DNA of 64,000 bases, taken from NCBI RefSeq assembly GCF_014257025.1, contig NZ_JACMSF010000027.1, positions 42,963 to 106,962 on the forward strand, in the 5' to 3' direction. The position numbers and the translations under genes were made by a program. Below, one piece after another: positions 42,268 to 51,221 of the stretch (positions within the stretch are counted from its first letter, which is position 1; each line of letters starts with the position of its first letter). The stretch is from Streptomyces cupreus. Lineage in GTDB: Bacteria; Actinomycetota; Actinomycetes; Streptomycetales; Streptomycetaceae. The notes beneath the pieces are model-generated. The model did not search any database, was not told where the DNA came from, and was given only the letters and a program-made list of their open reading frames with translations.

Positions 42268-42744
42268 GTGCAGGTGCTTCAAGTGCAGCTGGAGATCCGG
42301 CCCGACCCCGCTGAGGTGGGTCGAGCCCGGCGGTGGGCCCGCTCGCGGCTCGCCGGATCCGGGATAGGGGTCGACGAGCCGCTGTCGGAGACGCTGATCC
42401 TGCTCGTGTCCGAACTGGTCACCAACGCCGTGGTGCACACCGGCTGTCCGGCCGTGCTGCGGCTGTTCCTGCCCGGGGTGGCGGCCGACGCCGAGTCGGT
42501 CACCGTACGTCTGGAAGTGGCGGACGCCAGCGGCCGGGCCCCGGTGCCGCGTTGTGCCGGCGGCGGAGAGACGGGCGGGCGGGGCCTCGCCCTTGTCGAC
42601 GGTCTCGCGGACCGCTGGGGCTGGATGCCCGAGGGTCCCGGCAAGCGGATCTGGTGCGAACTCGACCAGTGCGCCGAGGGGCGGGAGCCCGCGGTGGCCT
42701 ACGGCGGCGGAGCCTTCGAAGGGCTGGCCTACGAGGCGGTGTGA
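42268..42744 (+). CDS. HATPase_c anti-sigma-type regulatory protein
   Basis: A 158-residue single-domain ATP-binding protein of the RsbW/SpoIIAB type. The N-box is VSELVTNAVVHTG, and the G-boxes are VADASGRAP and GGRGLALVDGLADRWGW. Proteins of this size in streptomycetes bind sigma factors or STAS proteins, and many are orphans. It may act with the STAS protein at 37123, but that is only suggested by distance. GTG at 42268 follows gtgagcggtgca with no strong ribosome site. Confidence 0.83.
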   Translation: MQVLQVQLEIRPDPAEVGRARRWARSRLAGSGIGVDEPLSETLILLVSELVTNAVVHTGCPAVLRLFLPGVAADAESVTVRLEVADASGRAPVPRCAGGGETGGRGLALVDGLADRWGWMPEGPGKRIWCELDQCAEGREPAVAYGGGAFEGLAYEAV

Positions 42745-43109
42745 GGGCGCCCGTGGTGTACGCGGCGGTGTCCGCGGGCGTCGGGCCCGGAACCCTGCGC
42801 CGGACGCGGTGCGATGCGCCGGGACATGCTTCTACGTGCGCCTGTCGCATATAGGGCGTAAGTCATAAATCCCCGAACAGGTGTTGACGGCGCGTGTCCG
42901 TTTGATCACGCTTGTGGTCAGCGATTCGCCGTGAGGGGACGACGAGGGTTTCGGTGACGGGAGCCCTCGACGAGTGTGGGTCGTGATTCGGCGTCGGCTC
43001 CCTCAGGGCCCGAGGGGCAGCCGGGGTGGGAGCGCCGAAGTCGGATGGCGGTGCGCGCTGCCGTGCTCGGGGCGGGCAGATCGCGCGCCGCCAACCGCAC
43101 TTCAGGACC
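42745..43109. other. Non-coding 365-bp gap
   Basis: A gap between two genes that converge (HATPase and cyclase). No gene, repeat or clear terminator hairpin is evident. The stretch 42830-42930 is comparatively AT-rich. Confidence 0.35.
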
Positions 43110-44036
43110 TCACAGAACGGCGACCGGTGCCACCGGGGCGCCTGTGGCGCCGACGAAGGGCTCGGGGGTCGCCGACAACAGGAAGGCGTACCGACCTTCT
43201 TGTCCACAGGCTGTGGACAACTCTTCGAGATTCCAGTTCTGCCCCTGCGGCATCCCCATCTCCACCAGGTCCAGCGCGTGCACGGGCAGCCACAGGTCCT
43301 CGATCTCCGGCGGGAAGATCTCGAACGTGAGGGTGTCATTGGCGACGGCGGCCACATCGCGCGCGTGGAACCACTCCGGAGTGCGGATCGACAGCCCCGG
43401 CGACGGATAGCCGTAACCGTGCTTGTCCCCGGCGAGACACACCCGCATCTGCCCGGTGCGTACGAGCACGATGTCGCCCGCACGCACGCGCGTGCCCGCG
43501 AGTTCCTCGGCGGCCTCCAGGTCCTCGGGCGTCACCGCGTGCGCACCGTCGAGCTGTTCAACGCCATGCGCGCGTGCCACGTCGAGGAGCACCCCGCGCG
43601 AGACGATGTGCCGCGCGGTGGCCATTCCCGCGAACTCGGCGCCGCCGTGCGCGGTGATCGTGCCGGCCGGGCGGCCGTTGTAGAGCCGGCCCGAGTGCGA
43701 GACATGCGTCAGCGCGTCCCAGTGCGTGCCCGCCTGAAGGCCCATGGTCACGGCATCGTCGCTGCACGCGACCGTGCCCGGACCGAAGATCTCCTGGTTG
43801 ATCTGCACCATCACATGCAGCGGATTGACCCGCCCCGGGATCATCCCGGTCTGCACACCGTCCTGCTGCAACGGCAGCGCGAGCGGAATCCGCCGTCCGC
43901 TGCGGACGCAGGCCGCGGCCTCGCGGACGACCTCGTCGGTGATCAGGTTGAGGGTGCCGAGTTCGTCGTCGGCTCCCCAACGGCCCCAGTTGTTCACACG
44001 CTTGGCGATCTCGTGGAACACGTCCGGCAGTGACAT
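43110..44036 (-). CDS. Cyclase-family metal-dependent hydrolase (kynurenine formamidase-like)
   Basis: A 308-residue protein of the cyclase/kynurenine formamidase superfamily. The metal motif HxGTHxDxxxH appears as LQAGTHWDALTHVSHSG (about 101-117). WGRWGADDELGTLNLIT at the start and DIVLVRTGQM later are also typical. Members open or close rings by hydrolysis, or hydrolyse formamides. It shares a divergent promoter region containing operator box C with the SDR-dehydrogenase operon, so it probably belongs to the same catabolic regulon. ATG at 44036. Confidence 0.87.
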   Translation of the reverse strand: MSLPDVFHEIAKRVNNWGRWGADDELGTLNLITDEVVREAAACVRSGRRIPLALPLQQDGVQTGMIPGRVNPLHVMVQINQEIFGPGTVACSDDAVTMGLQAGTHWDALTHVSHSGRLYNGRPAGTITAHGGAEFAGMATARHIVSRGVLLDVARAHGVEQLDGAHAVTPEDLEAAEELAGTRVRAGDIVLVRTGQMRVCLAGDKHGYGYPSPGLSIRTPEWFHARDVAAVANDTLTFEIFPPEIEDLWLPVHALDLVEMGMPQGQNWNLEELSTACGQEGRYAFLLSATPEPFVGATGAPVAPVAVL

Positions 44037-44084
44037 CGGTCCCTCCCCGGGGCTTGTCTCCGACTGTCCGACGGGTCATAAAAT

Positions 44085-44099
44085 CTAACGGTCCGTCAG
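44085..44099. promoter_or_regulatory. CTGACG-type operator box (C)
   Basis: CTAACGGTCCGTCAG, one mismatch from a perfect 6-3-6 palindrome. It is 22 nt before the SDR start at 44122 and 48 nt before the divergent cyclase start. Confidence 0.65.
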
Positions 44100-44121
44100 A
44101 AACCGCGGGAAGGGGCCGGGC

Positions 44122-44997
44122 GTGGGGAACTTCTTGGCAGGCAAGGTCGTCGCCGTGACCGGCGCGGGGCGCGGTATCGGGCGGGCGGTGGCACTGGCGG
44201 CGGCGGCCGAGGGGGCGCGGGTCGTCGTCAACGACTACGGGGTCGCCGTGGACGGGGCCTGCCCGACCAGCGAGGTCGCCGAGGGCGTCGTCAAGGAGAT
44301 CGAGGCCGCCGGGGGAGAGGCCGTCGCGGTGGGCGACGACATCTCCACCATGGCGGGCGGGCAGCGGGTCGTGGACGTGGCCGTGTCGTCGTACGGGCGG
44401 ATCGACGGGGTCGTGTGCGTCGCCGGGATCCTGCGGGAGCGGATGCTGTTCAACATGACCGAGGAGGAGTGGGATCCGGTGATCGCCACTCACCTCAAGG
44501 GGACGTTCACGGTGTTTCGTGCGGCTTCCGCGGTGATGCGGGGGCAGCGCTCCGGGACGCTGATCGGTTTCACGAGCGGGAACCATCAAGGGTCCTATGC
44601 GCAGGCCAACTACAGCGCGGCCAAAGGCGGGATCATTTCGCTGGTACGCAGCGCCGCGCTGGGCCTGAACAAGTACGGGGTGACCGCCAATGCTGTGGCA
44701 CCGGTTGCTCGTACGCGGATGTCGGCGAAGGTCCCCATGGAGCTGACGGAGATCGGGGAGCCGGAGGAGGTGGCGGCGCTCGTGGTCTATCTGCTGTCGG
44801 ACCGGGCCAAGGAGCGGGGGATCACCGGGCAGGTGTACACGCTTGCCGGGCCCAAGCTGGCGGTGTGGGCACAGCCCCGGGAATTGCGGGCCGCGTATGC
44901 GGACGGCGCTTGGACGCCGGAACGGATCGCGGAGTTCTTGCCGGGGACGGTGGGGGTCGATCCGATGCCGTTGCTTCGGCCGCCGAACGCCTCGTAG
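44122..44997 (+). CDS. Short-chain dehydrogenase/reductase (SDR)
   Basis: A 291-residue classical SDR. The cofactor motif is VTGAGRGIGRAVALAA (about 12-27) and the catalytic region has FTSGNHQGSYAQANYSAAKG, with Tyr and Lys in YSAAK. It probably oxidises a 3-hydroxyacyl-CoA or a ring alcohol. It is the first gene of a three-gene operon with an acyl-CoA dehydrogenase and a zinc alcohol dehydrogenase. GTG at 44122 follows aaggggccgggc. Its C-terminal tail of about 60 residues after the last Rossmann strand is longer than in minimal SDRs. Confidence 0.88.
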   Translation: MGNFLAGKVVAVTGAGRGIGRAVALAAAAEGARVVVNDYGVAVDGACPTSEVAEGVVKEIEAAGGEAVAVGDDISTMAGGQRVVDVAVSSYGRIDGVVCVAGILRERMLFNMTEEEWDPVIATHLKGTFTVFRAASAVMRGQRSGTLIGFTSGNHQGSYAQANYSAAKGGIISLVRSAALGLNKYGVTANAVAPVARTRMSAKVPMELTEIGEPEEVAALVVYLLSDRAKERGITGQVYTLAGPKLAVWAQPRELRAAYADGAWTPERIAEFLPGTVGVDPMPLLRPPNAS

Positions 44998-45008
44998 AGG
45001 AGAGTTCT

Positions 45009-46160
45009 GTGGACTTCGGATTCAGTGCCGAGGACGAGGCGTTCCGCGCGGAGGCCAAGGCCTGGCTCTCCGCCCATGTCGACCCCGATCTGGACCGCCG
45101 TACCTGGGAGCGCACCCTCGGAGCAGCCGGCTGGATCGGGCTCTCCTGGGCCGGGACCGGGTACGGCAACCGTTCCGCCACGCTCACCCAGCAGGTCGCC
45201 TGGGCCGAGGAGTACGCCCGTTCCGGGGCGCCGCCGCGCTCCGGGCACATCGGGGAGAATCTGCTGGCGCCCACCCTGCTCGCCCATGGCACCGACGAGC
45301 AGAAGGGCCGGTTTCTGCCGCCCATAGCCGCCGGTGACGAGCTGTGGTGTCAGGGGTACAGCGAGCCCGGGGCCGGGTCGGATCTGGCGTCCGTGCGGAC
45401 CGTGGCCGTGCGGGATGTGCACGGCGGGTACCGCATCACCGGGCAGAAGATCTGGACGTCGCTCGCGCACGAGGCGGACTGGTGCTTCGTGCTGGCCCGT
45501 ACCGAGCCGGGCTCCCGCCGCCACCGGGGGCTGAGCTTCCTCCTCGTGCCGATGGACCAGCCGGACCACATCGATGTCCGCCCCATTCGGCAGATGACCG
45601 GCACCAGCGACTTCAACGAGGTGTTCTTCGACGGCGCGCACGCGCGCGTGGAGCACGTCGTCGGCGGCGAGGGCCATGGCTGGCAGGTCGCGATGAGCCT
45701 CCTCGGGTTCGAGCGCGGGGTGTCCACGCTGGCCCAGCAGATCGGCTTCGCACGGGAGTTGGAGACGGTTGTGCGGGTCGCTGTGGAGACGGGTGCGGCG
45801 GCGGATCCCGTTCTACGGGACCGGCTCGTCCGGCAGTGGGCCGAGCTGCGCGTCATGCGCTGGAACGCCCTGCGCACCCTGGGCGGTTCCGGTGACGCGG
45901 GCGCCTCCAGCGTGGCCAAGCTGCTGTGGGCCGGGTGGCATCAGCGGCTCGGGGAGCTGGCGGTGGCGGTGCGGGGCGCGGGGGCCGCGGTCGGGCCGGT
46001 CGACTGGGCGCCTTCCGCGCCGTACGAACTCGATCCGCTTCAGCATCTGTTCCTCTTCTCCCGGGCCGACACCATCTACGGCGGCTCGGATCAGGTCCAG
46101 CGCACAATCATCGCCGAGCGGGTGCTCGGTCTGCCCAGGGAGCCCAAGGGGGTCGTCTGA
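45009..46160 (+). CDS. Acyl-CoA dehydrogenase
   Basis: A 383-residue full-length acyl-CoA dehydrogenase. The beta domain shows QGYSEPGAGSDLASVRTVAV and QKIWTSLAHEADWCFVLART. The C-terminal domain ends IYGGSDQVQRTIIAERVLGL. It is most like the dehydrogenase at 39769, which indicates the same substrate class. GTG at 45009 follows tagaggagagttct and lies 11 nt after the SDR gene. The 3' end overlaps the next start by one base in TGATG. Confidence 0.9.
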   Translation: MDFGFSAEDEAFRAEAKAWLSAHVDPDLDRRTWERTLGAAGWIGLSWAGTGYGNRSATLTQQVAWAEEYARSGAPPRSGHIGENLLAPTLLAHGTDEQKGRFLPPIAAGDELWCQGYSEPGAGSDLASVRTVAVRDVHGGYRITGQKIWTSLAHEADWCFVLARTEPGSRRHRGLSFLLVPMDQPDHIDVRPIRQMTGTSDFNEVFFDGAHARVEHVVGGEGHGWQVAMSLLGFERGVSTLAQQIGFARELETVVRVAVETGAAADPVLRDRLVRQWAELRVMRWNALRTLGGSGDAGASSVAKLLWAGWHQRLGELAVAVRGAGAAVGPVDWAPSAPYELDPLQHLFLFSRADTIYGGSDQVQRTIIAERVLGLPREPKGVV

Positions 46161-47215
46161 TGCGCGGAGTGCTGTTCGACGGGAAGCGGACCGAGGTCGT
46201 GGACGACCTTGAGGTGCGGGAGCCGGGGCCGGGCGAGGTGCTGGTCGCGATCGCGGCGGCGGGGTTGTGCCACAGCGATCTTTCTGTGGTCGACGGGACC
46301 ATACCTTTCCCCGTTCCTGTGGTGCTCGGCCATGAGGGCGCGGGTGTGGTGGAGGCCGTGGGGGCGGGGGTCTCGCATGTCGCGCCCGGGGATCATGTGG
46401 CGCTGTCCACGCTCGCCAACTGCGGTGCCTGCGCGGAGTGCGACCGGGGGCGGCCCACCATGTGCCGACAGGCGATCGGGCGGCCGGGGCAGCCCTTCCT
46501 GCGGGGCGGGCGCTCGGTGTACCAGTTCGCCTCCAACTCCGCCTTCGCCGAGCGGACGGTGGTGAAGGCCGTTCAGGCCGTGCGGATCCCTGGGGAACTT
46601 CCGCTGGTGTCCGCCGCGTTGATCGGGTGCGGGGTGCTGACCGGGGTCGGAGCCGTGCTCAACCGGGCGCGGGTGGACCGTGGAGACAGGGTGGTGGTGA
46701 TCGGGACTGGTGGAATCGGGCTCAATGTCATCCAGGGCGCGCGGATCGCGGGTGCCCTGCGGATCGTCGCCGTCGACTCCAATCCGGCCAAGGAGGAGGT
46801 GGCGCGCCGGTTCGGTGCGACCGACTTCCTGACCTCCACCGAGGGGGTGCGGGACATCCTGCCCACGGGTGCCGACCACGCCTTCGAGTGCGTCGGACGC
46901 GTCGAGCTGATCCGCGAGGCCGTCGATCTGCTCGACCGGCACGGCCAGGCCGTCCTCCTCGGCGTGCCACCGGCCACGGCCGAGGCGTCCTTCCGCGTCT
47001 CGACCCTCTACCTGGACAAGTCGATCCTGGGCTGCCGCTACGGCTCATCCCGCCCGCAGCGGGACATCGCCCTGTACGCCGAGCTGTACCGGGCAGGACG
47101 GCTGCTCCTCGATGAACTCGTGACGCGGACCTACCCGGTCGAGGACTTCGAGAAGGCGGCGGCGGACGCGGAGGCGGGCCGGGTCGCCCGGGCGGTGCTG
47201 ACGTTCTCGGACTGA
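46160..47215 (+). CDS. Zinc-dependent alcohol dehydrogenase
   Basis: A 351-residue medium-chain dehydrogenase. Catalytic zinc ligands lie in AAGLCHSDLSVVDG and VVLGHEGAGVV, and structural zinc cysteines in CGACAECDRGRPTMC (about 93-107). The NAD-binding motif is VVVIGTGGIGLNVIQ. It would oxidise a primary or secondary alcohol of the pathway. ATG at 46160 is set by the TGATG overlap with the acyl-CoA dehydrogenase. Its last 85 nt overlap the end of a convergent regulator gene. Confidence 0.9.
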   Translation: MRGVLFDGKRTEVVDDLEVREPGPGEVLVAIAAAGLCHSDLSVVDGTIPFPVPVVLGHEGAGVVEAVGAGVSHVAPGDHVALSTLANCGACAECDRGRPTMCRQAIGRPGQPFLRGGRSVYQFASNSAFAERTVVKAVQAVRIPGELPLVSAALIGCGVLTGVGAVLNRARVDRGDRVVVIGTGGIGLNVIQGARIAGALRIVAVDSNPAKEEVARRFGATDFLTSTEGVRDILPTGADHAFECVGRVELIREAVDLLDRHGQAVLLGVPPATAEASFRVSTLYLDKSILGCRYGSSRPQRDIALYAELYRAGRLLLDELVTRTYPVEDFEKAAADAEAGRVARAVLTFSD

Positions 47216-48201
47216 CGGAACGTCCGGCGGTACGCCGTCGGCGTCACCCCGAGCGCCGTCTGCAAGTGCTGCCGCATCGACTGTGCCGTACCGAATCCCG
47301 AGTCCTGTGCCACCTGGTCCATGGACAGGTCGGTGGACTCCAGCAAGTGCCGGGCCCGTTCCACGCGCTGCTGGGTGAGCCACTGGCCGGGGCTGACGCC
47401 GACCTCCTCGCGGAAGCGGCGGGTGAAGGTCCGTACCGACATGGCCTCCTGTGCCGCCATGTCCCGCAGCTGGATCGGCTCGTGGAGGCGGCCCAGGGCC
47501 CAGGCACGGGCCCCGGTCGTCGTCGACTGCTGGGGATCGGGCACCGGGCGGTGGATGTACTGCGCCTGGCCGCCGTCGCGGTGCGGGGGTACGACCGTAC
47601 GGCGGGCGATCTCGTTGGCGACGGCCGTGCCGTGGTCCCGGCGGACCATGTGCAGGCACAGGTCGATCCCGGCGGCGACGCCGGCCGAGGTCAGGACGTC
47701 GCCGTCGTCGATGAACAGGACGTCCGGGTCGACGTCGATGGCCGGGAACAGGCGCTGCAGCTGGTCGGTCTCCGCCCAGTGCGTGGTGGCGGGGCGGCCG
47801 TCGAGGTATCCGGCGGCGGCGAGGACGAAGACGCCGGTGCAGATGGAGGCGAGCCGGGTGCCGGGGCGGATGTGGGCGAGCCCTGCGGCCAGCTCCTCGG
47901 TGAGCACGCCCTGCTCGAAGACCGGGCCGAGTTCGTAGGAGGCCGGGACGATCACCGTGTCGGCGGTGGCCAGCAGCTCGGGGCCGTGCTCGACCATGAC
48001 GGCGAAGTCGGCGTCCGTGACGACCGGGCCGGGTGGCCGGATCGAGCAGGTCAGGACCTCGTACAGAGGGCGGCCCTGGGCGTCCTTGGGGCGGCCGAAG
48101 ATGCGGTGCGGGATACCCAGCTCGAAGGGGAGCAGTCCGTCGAGGGCGAGCACGACGACGCGATGCGGACGGAACTCGGGCGTCTGCGGGTCACTGCTCA
48201 T
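47131..48201 (-). CDS. GlxA-family regulator (DJ-1/PfpI plus AraC domains)
   Basis: A 356-residue regulator. An N-terminal DJ-1/PfpI-like domain (about 12-185, VVVLALDGLLPFELGIPHRI and RLASICTGVFVLAAAGYLDG with the nucleophile-elbow Cys) precedes two AraC-type helix-turn-helix units (about 230-330, RDMAAQEAMSVRTFTRRFRE and MDQVAQDSGFGTAQSMRQHL). The final 27 residues (QSENVSTARATRPASAS...) are low-complexity and are encoded across the end of the alcohol dehydrogenase gene, where the two genes overlap by 85 nt. ATG at 48201. The target is unknown, and it is divergent from an MFS gene it may control. Confidence 0.87.
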   Translation of the reverse strand: MSSDPQTPEFRPHRVVVLALDGLLPFELGIPHRIFGRPKDAQGRPLYEVLTCSIRPPGPVVTDADFAVMVEHGPELLATADTVIVPASYELGPVFEQGVLTEELAAGLAHIRPGTRLASICTGVFVLAAAGYLDGRPATTHWAETDQLQRLFPAIDVDPDVLFIDDGDVLTSAGVAAGIDLCLHMVRRDHGTAVANEIARRTVVPPHRDGGQAQYIHRPVPDPQQSTTTGARAWALGRLHEPIQLRDMAAQEAMSVRTFTRRFREEVGVSPGQWLTQQRVERARHLLESTDLSMDQVAQDSGFGTAQSMRQHLQTALGVTPTAYRRTFRQSENVSTARATRPASASAAAFSKSSTG

Positions 48202-48272
48202 GGCCCGATCCTAACGAATGCTGACCTTCGGGCCACTCGATGAGGCGGATTCCGGCCGCGATCATCTATGCC

Positions 48273-49577
48273 GTGACCCAGACAACCGAGGCCGCAGCCA
48301 CCGCAGAGGACACCCTGACCCGCCGCAGGCGCCGTATTCACCGTGCCTGGTTCGTCGCCGCCGTCACCTTCGTGACGATCATCGGCGCCGCCGCCTTCCG
48401 CTCCCTGCCCGGGCTGCTCATCGACCCGCTGCACCAGGAGTTCGGCTGGTCCCGCGGCACGATCAGCTCGGCGGTCTCCATCAACCTCGCGCTCTACGGG
48501 CTGACCGCGCCCTTCGCGGCGGCGCTGATGGACCGTTTCGGCATACGCAAGGTCGTGGCGGTCGCACTGACCATGATCGCCATCGGCTCCGGCCTCACGT
48601 ACTGGATGACGGCGGCCTGGCAGCTCCTGCTGTGCTGGGGTCTGCTGGTGGGCCTCGGCAGCGGTTCCATGGCGCTGGCCTTCGCCGCGACCGTCACCAA
48701 CCGCTGGTTCACCGAGCGGCGCGGACTGGTCACCGGCATCCTCACCGCCGCCTCGGCCTCCGGGCAGCTGATCTTCCTGCCCGTGCTGTCCTGGATGGTC
48801 GAGGAACACGACTGGCGCCCGGCGGCTGTGACGGTCGCGTTGGCGGCTCTCGCGGTCGTCCCCTTCGTCTGGCTGCTGCTGCGCGACCATCCGGCGGACG
48901 TCGGCCTGAAGCCGTACGGCGCAACGGAGTACGTACCGAAGCCGCCGCCCGTGACGGGCGCCGCCCGCCGTGCGGTGACGGTCCTGTTCAAGGCGGCTCG
49001 CACAGGCCCCTTCTGGCTGCTCGCCGGCACCTTCGCGATCTGCGGCGCCTCCACCAACGGCCTGATCCAGACCCACTTCGTGCCCGCCGCCCACGACGAG
49101 CACATGCCGGTCCAGGCCGCGGCCTCGTTGCTGGCGGTGATCGGGGTGTTCGACGTCGTCGGCACGATCGCCTCCGGCTGGTTCACGGACCGCTACGAGG
49201 CGCGCCGGCTGCTCGCGGTGTACTACGCCCTGCGCGGGATCTCGCTGCTGTTCCTGCCGATGCTGCTCGCGCCGAGCGTGCGGCCGCCGATGATCTTCTT
49301 CATCGTGTTCTACGGCCTGGACTGGGTCGCGACCGTCCCGCCGACCGTGGCGCTGTGCCGGGAGCACTACGGGGAGGACAGCGCGATCGTGTTCGGCTGG
49401 GTGCTGGCGTCCCACCAGGTGGGGGCCGCGCTGGTGGCCTTCCTCGGTGGGGTGGCTCGGGATGTGTTCGGGTCGTACGACGTCGTCTGGTACGCGTCGG
49501 GGGCGCTGTGCGCGGCGGCGGCGCTCATGGCGCTGGTGATCCGCCGCCGGCCGGCCACCGAGTTGGCGGTCGCCTGA
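48273..49577 (+). CDS. MFS transporter
   Basis: A 434-residue major facilitator with 12 predicted membrane helices. Conserved inter-helix loops are seen as MDRFGIRKVVAVALTMIAIG between helices 2 and 3 and SGWFTDRYEARRLLAVYYAL between 8 and 9. The type resembles oxalate/formate or monocarboxylate antiporters, which suits uptake of an organic acid for the adjacent catabolic genes, but the substrate is a guess. GTG at 48273 is used, beginning the usual N-terminus; an ATG at 48240 is possible. No ribosome site is clear for either. Confidence 0.83.
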   Translation: MTQTTEAAATAEDTLTRRRRRIHRAWFVAAVTFVTIIGAAAFRSLPGLLIDPLHQEFGWSRGTISSAVSINLALYGLTAPFAAALMDRFGIRKVVAVALTMIAIGSGLTYWMTAAWQLLLCWGLLVGLGSGSMALAFAATVTNRWFTERRGLVTGILTAASASGQLIFLPVLSWMVEEHDWRPAAVTVALAALAVVPFVWLLLRDHPADVGLKPYGATEYVPKPPPVTGAARRAVTVLFKAARTGPFWLLAGTFAICGASTNGLIQTHFVPAAHDEHMPVQAAASLLAVIGVFDVVGTIASGWFTDRYEARRLLAVYYALRGISLLFLPMLLAPSVRPPMIFFIVFYGLDWVATVPPTVALCREHYGEDSAIVFGWVLASHQVGAALVAFLGGVARDVFGSYDVVWYASGALCAAAALMALVIRRRPATELAVA

Positions 49578-49588
49578 ATCGTCGGTAC

Positions 49589-49605
49589 GACGGCCAGTGG
49601 CCGTC
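49589..49605. terminator. Hairpin between converging genes
   Basis: GACGGCC-AGT-GGCCGTC is a perfect 7-bp stem, 12 nt after the MFS stop codon and at the stop codon of the flavin reductase gene. A second inverted repeat, CGTCG-GTA-CGACG, precedes it. Probably a bidirectional terminator. Confidence 0.6.
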
Positions 49606-50209
49606 AGAGGAACCGGCCACGGTGGAACAGCAGCGGCGCCGCGTCCTCCTCGCTCGCCCCGAGCGCGTTCACCCGGCCGACCACGATGAGGTGGTCGCCG
49701 CCGGTGTGGACGGCGTGGATCGCGCAGTCCACCCAGGCGAGGGCGCCCGCGAGGCGCGGCGAGCCGGACACCGGCGCCGGGTCGTGGGCGACCCCGGCGA
49801 ACTTGTCGCCGCCGCTGACCGCGAAGCCACGGCACAGCTCGCCCTGGTGCGCACTCAGGACGTTGACGCAGAAGACGCCGGCGCGGGCGATGCGCGGCCA
49901 GGTCGTCGACGTACGGCCGACCATGAAGGCGATCAGGGGTGGGTCGAGGGAGAGGGCGGAGAAGGACTGGCAGGCGAAACCGGCGGGGGAGGCTTCGCCG
50001 TCGGCGGCGGGTGACGTGACAACGGTCACCCCCGTCGCGAAGTTCCCGAGCACCCGCCGGAACTCGGCCTGGCTCACCGGCGCCCGCTCGTCCTCGCCGA
50101 CGCACCGCAACTCGGGCCGCGGCAGCGGCTCCACGCGCGGGGCGTCGACCGACCTGAGGTAGCGGACGGCGGCTGCCGCCATCCCTGCGTGTCCCATCAC
50201 ACCGTTCAT
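49604..50209 (-). CDS. Flavin reductase family protein (FMN/FAD split barrel)
   Basis: A 201-residue flavin reductase of the HpaC/HsaB type, which supplies reduced flavin to a partner monooxygenase. Motifs: FRRVLGNFATGVTVVTS, SLDPPLIAFMVGRTSTTWPR and a GDHLIVVGRV segment with the conserved GDH. The matching oxygenase is not adjacent, although the FAD monooxygenase at 54379 is close by and normally self-reducing. ATG at 50209 is taken; an ATG at 50197 would put operator box D 17 nt upstream, as at the other boxes, and remains possible. Confidence 0.85.
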   Translation of the reverse strand: MNGVMGHAGMAAAAVRYLRSVDAPRVEPLPRPELRCVGEDERAPVSQAEFRRVLGNFATGVTVVTSPAADGEASPAGFACQSFSALSLDPPLIAFMVGRTSTTWPRIARAGVFCVNVLSAHQGELCRGFAVSGGDKFAGVAHDPAPVSGSPRLAGALAWVDCAIHAVHTGGDHLIVVGRVNALGASEEDAAPLLFHRGRFL

Positions 50210-50214
50210 TGAAG

Positions 50215-50229
50215 CTGACGGTGTGTCAG
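50215..50229. promoter_or_regulatory. CTGACG-type operator box (D)
   Basis: CTGACGGTGTGTCAG, one mismatch from the palindrome, 5 nt upstream of the flavin reductase ATG at 50209 (or 17 nt upstream of the one at 50197). Confidence 0.65.
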
Positions 50230-50279
50230 ATTGGAAGGGGTGTGCGAGGGCGCCGGGCACGCGTGCGTACGCTGCGCCC

Positions 50280-51221
50280 ATGGGGTGGGGATACAGCGGT
50301 CAGGACCGGAGAGCCGACGGCTCGGCAGGGCCGACGTCCGAGCTGTACGCGGCTGCCGCCGTGGCCGCCGGACAGTTGCCGCCGGTCTGGCTGGTCTGGT
50401 GGATCGGGGAGCAGTCCGGCGACGACTACGGTATCGGCTTCAACTCGCTCGGCATGGCCTGCGTCTTGATCTTCGCGCCGCTCGTCCTGCCCGTGCTCGG
50501 CCTCCTCCAGGCGGTTCTGCACGCCCTGCCCGCCCTCCACCTGGCCCGCTTCACCGCCGCCCGCGCGCGGGGCCCGATCTGGGGCTGGTACGTGGTGTGC
50601 GGCGTGCTGCTCGGCGTGGCCTGGGCGGTACTGGCCGCAGGGCTGTGGGACTGGTCGTTCACCGTGATGGCGCCGCTGTTGGCGGCGCTGGGCACCCTTC
50701 CCGTCCTTGGTGCGGCCTGGGTCGCCAGGCGCGCACGATGGGGGTTCTGGCGCACCTGGCTCGGCTCGGGCCTGGCCTCCATGGTGCTGTTCGTCCTGGT
50801 CGGGCTGGGCGGGGTGCTGGCCTCGGTCACGGGGCTGCTCAAGGAGTACGAGCCTCCGAAGCTGTCCGCGGGGCAGCTCACCGGCGTCTGGCGGGGCGAG
50901 GACGGGGCGGTCCTGCGGCTGGACTCCGGCGGACGGGCCGAACTCGCCGAGCTGCCCACCGTCTCCGATTCCGACGACTGGACGGTCGAGCCGCCCTTCG
51001 CCGTGTGCGAGGGCACCGGTACCTGGGAATTGGTGCGGGAGGACGAGGACGAGGGCGTCGACCGTGACGGCGTCGGCCTGCGTGTCGGAAGCGGATGCGG
51101 GCAGCCGACGCTCTGGACGATTGGCGGCACCGAACGCGAGCCCGAGCTGTTCGTCCTCTTCGGCGATCCGGACGCGGGAGACCTGCGCATCCTGCGGAAG
51201 GAACCTCAGCGCCCCTCGTAG
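50280..51221 (+). CDS. Hypothetical membrane protein
   Basis: A 313-residue protein of unknown function. It has about five hydrophobic segments in residues 30-200 (for example MACVLIFAPLVLPVLGLLQA and MVLFVLVGLGGVLASVTGLL). A C-terminal domain of about 110 residues, probably outside the membrane, begins LSAGQLTGVWRGEDGAVLRL and contains two cysteines. ATG at 50280 is preferred to a GTG at 50223, which would sit inside operator box D. Its end overlaps the convergent enoyl-CoA hydratase gene by 16 nt. Confidence 0.72.
   Translation: MGWGYSGQDRRADGSAGPTSELYAAAAVAAGQLPPVWLVWWIGEQSGDDYGIGFNSLGMACVLIFAPLVLPVLGLLQAVLHALPALHLARFTAARARGPIWGWYVVCGVLLGVAWAVLAAGLWDWSFTVMAPLLAALGTLPVLGAAWVARRARWGFWRTWLGSGLASMVLFVLVGLGGVLASVTGLLKEYEPPKLSAGQLTGVWRGEDGAVLRLDSGGRAELAELPTVSDSDDWTVEPPFAVCEGTGTWELVREDEDEGVDRDGVGLRVGSGCGQPTLWTIGGTEREPELFVLFGDPDAGDLRILRKEPQRPS

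Noticed and set aside
41869..42314. Small open frames in the 502-bp gap before the HATPase gene
   Set aside because: They overlap each other on both strands, lack good starts and third-position GC preference, and resemble no family.
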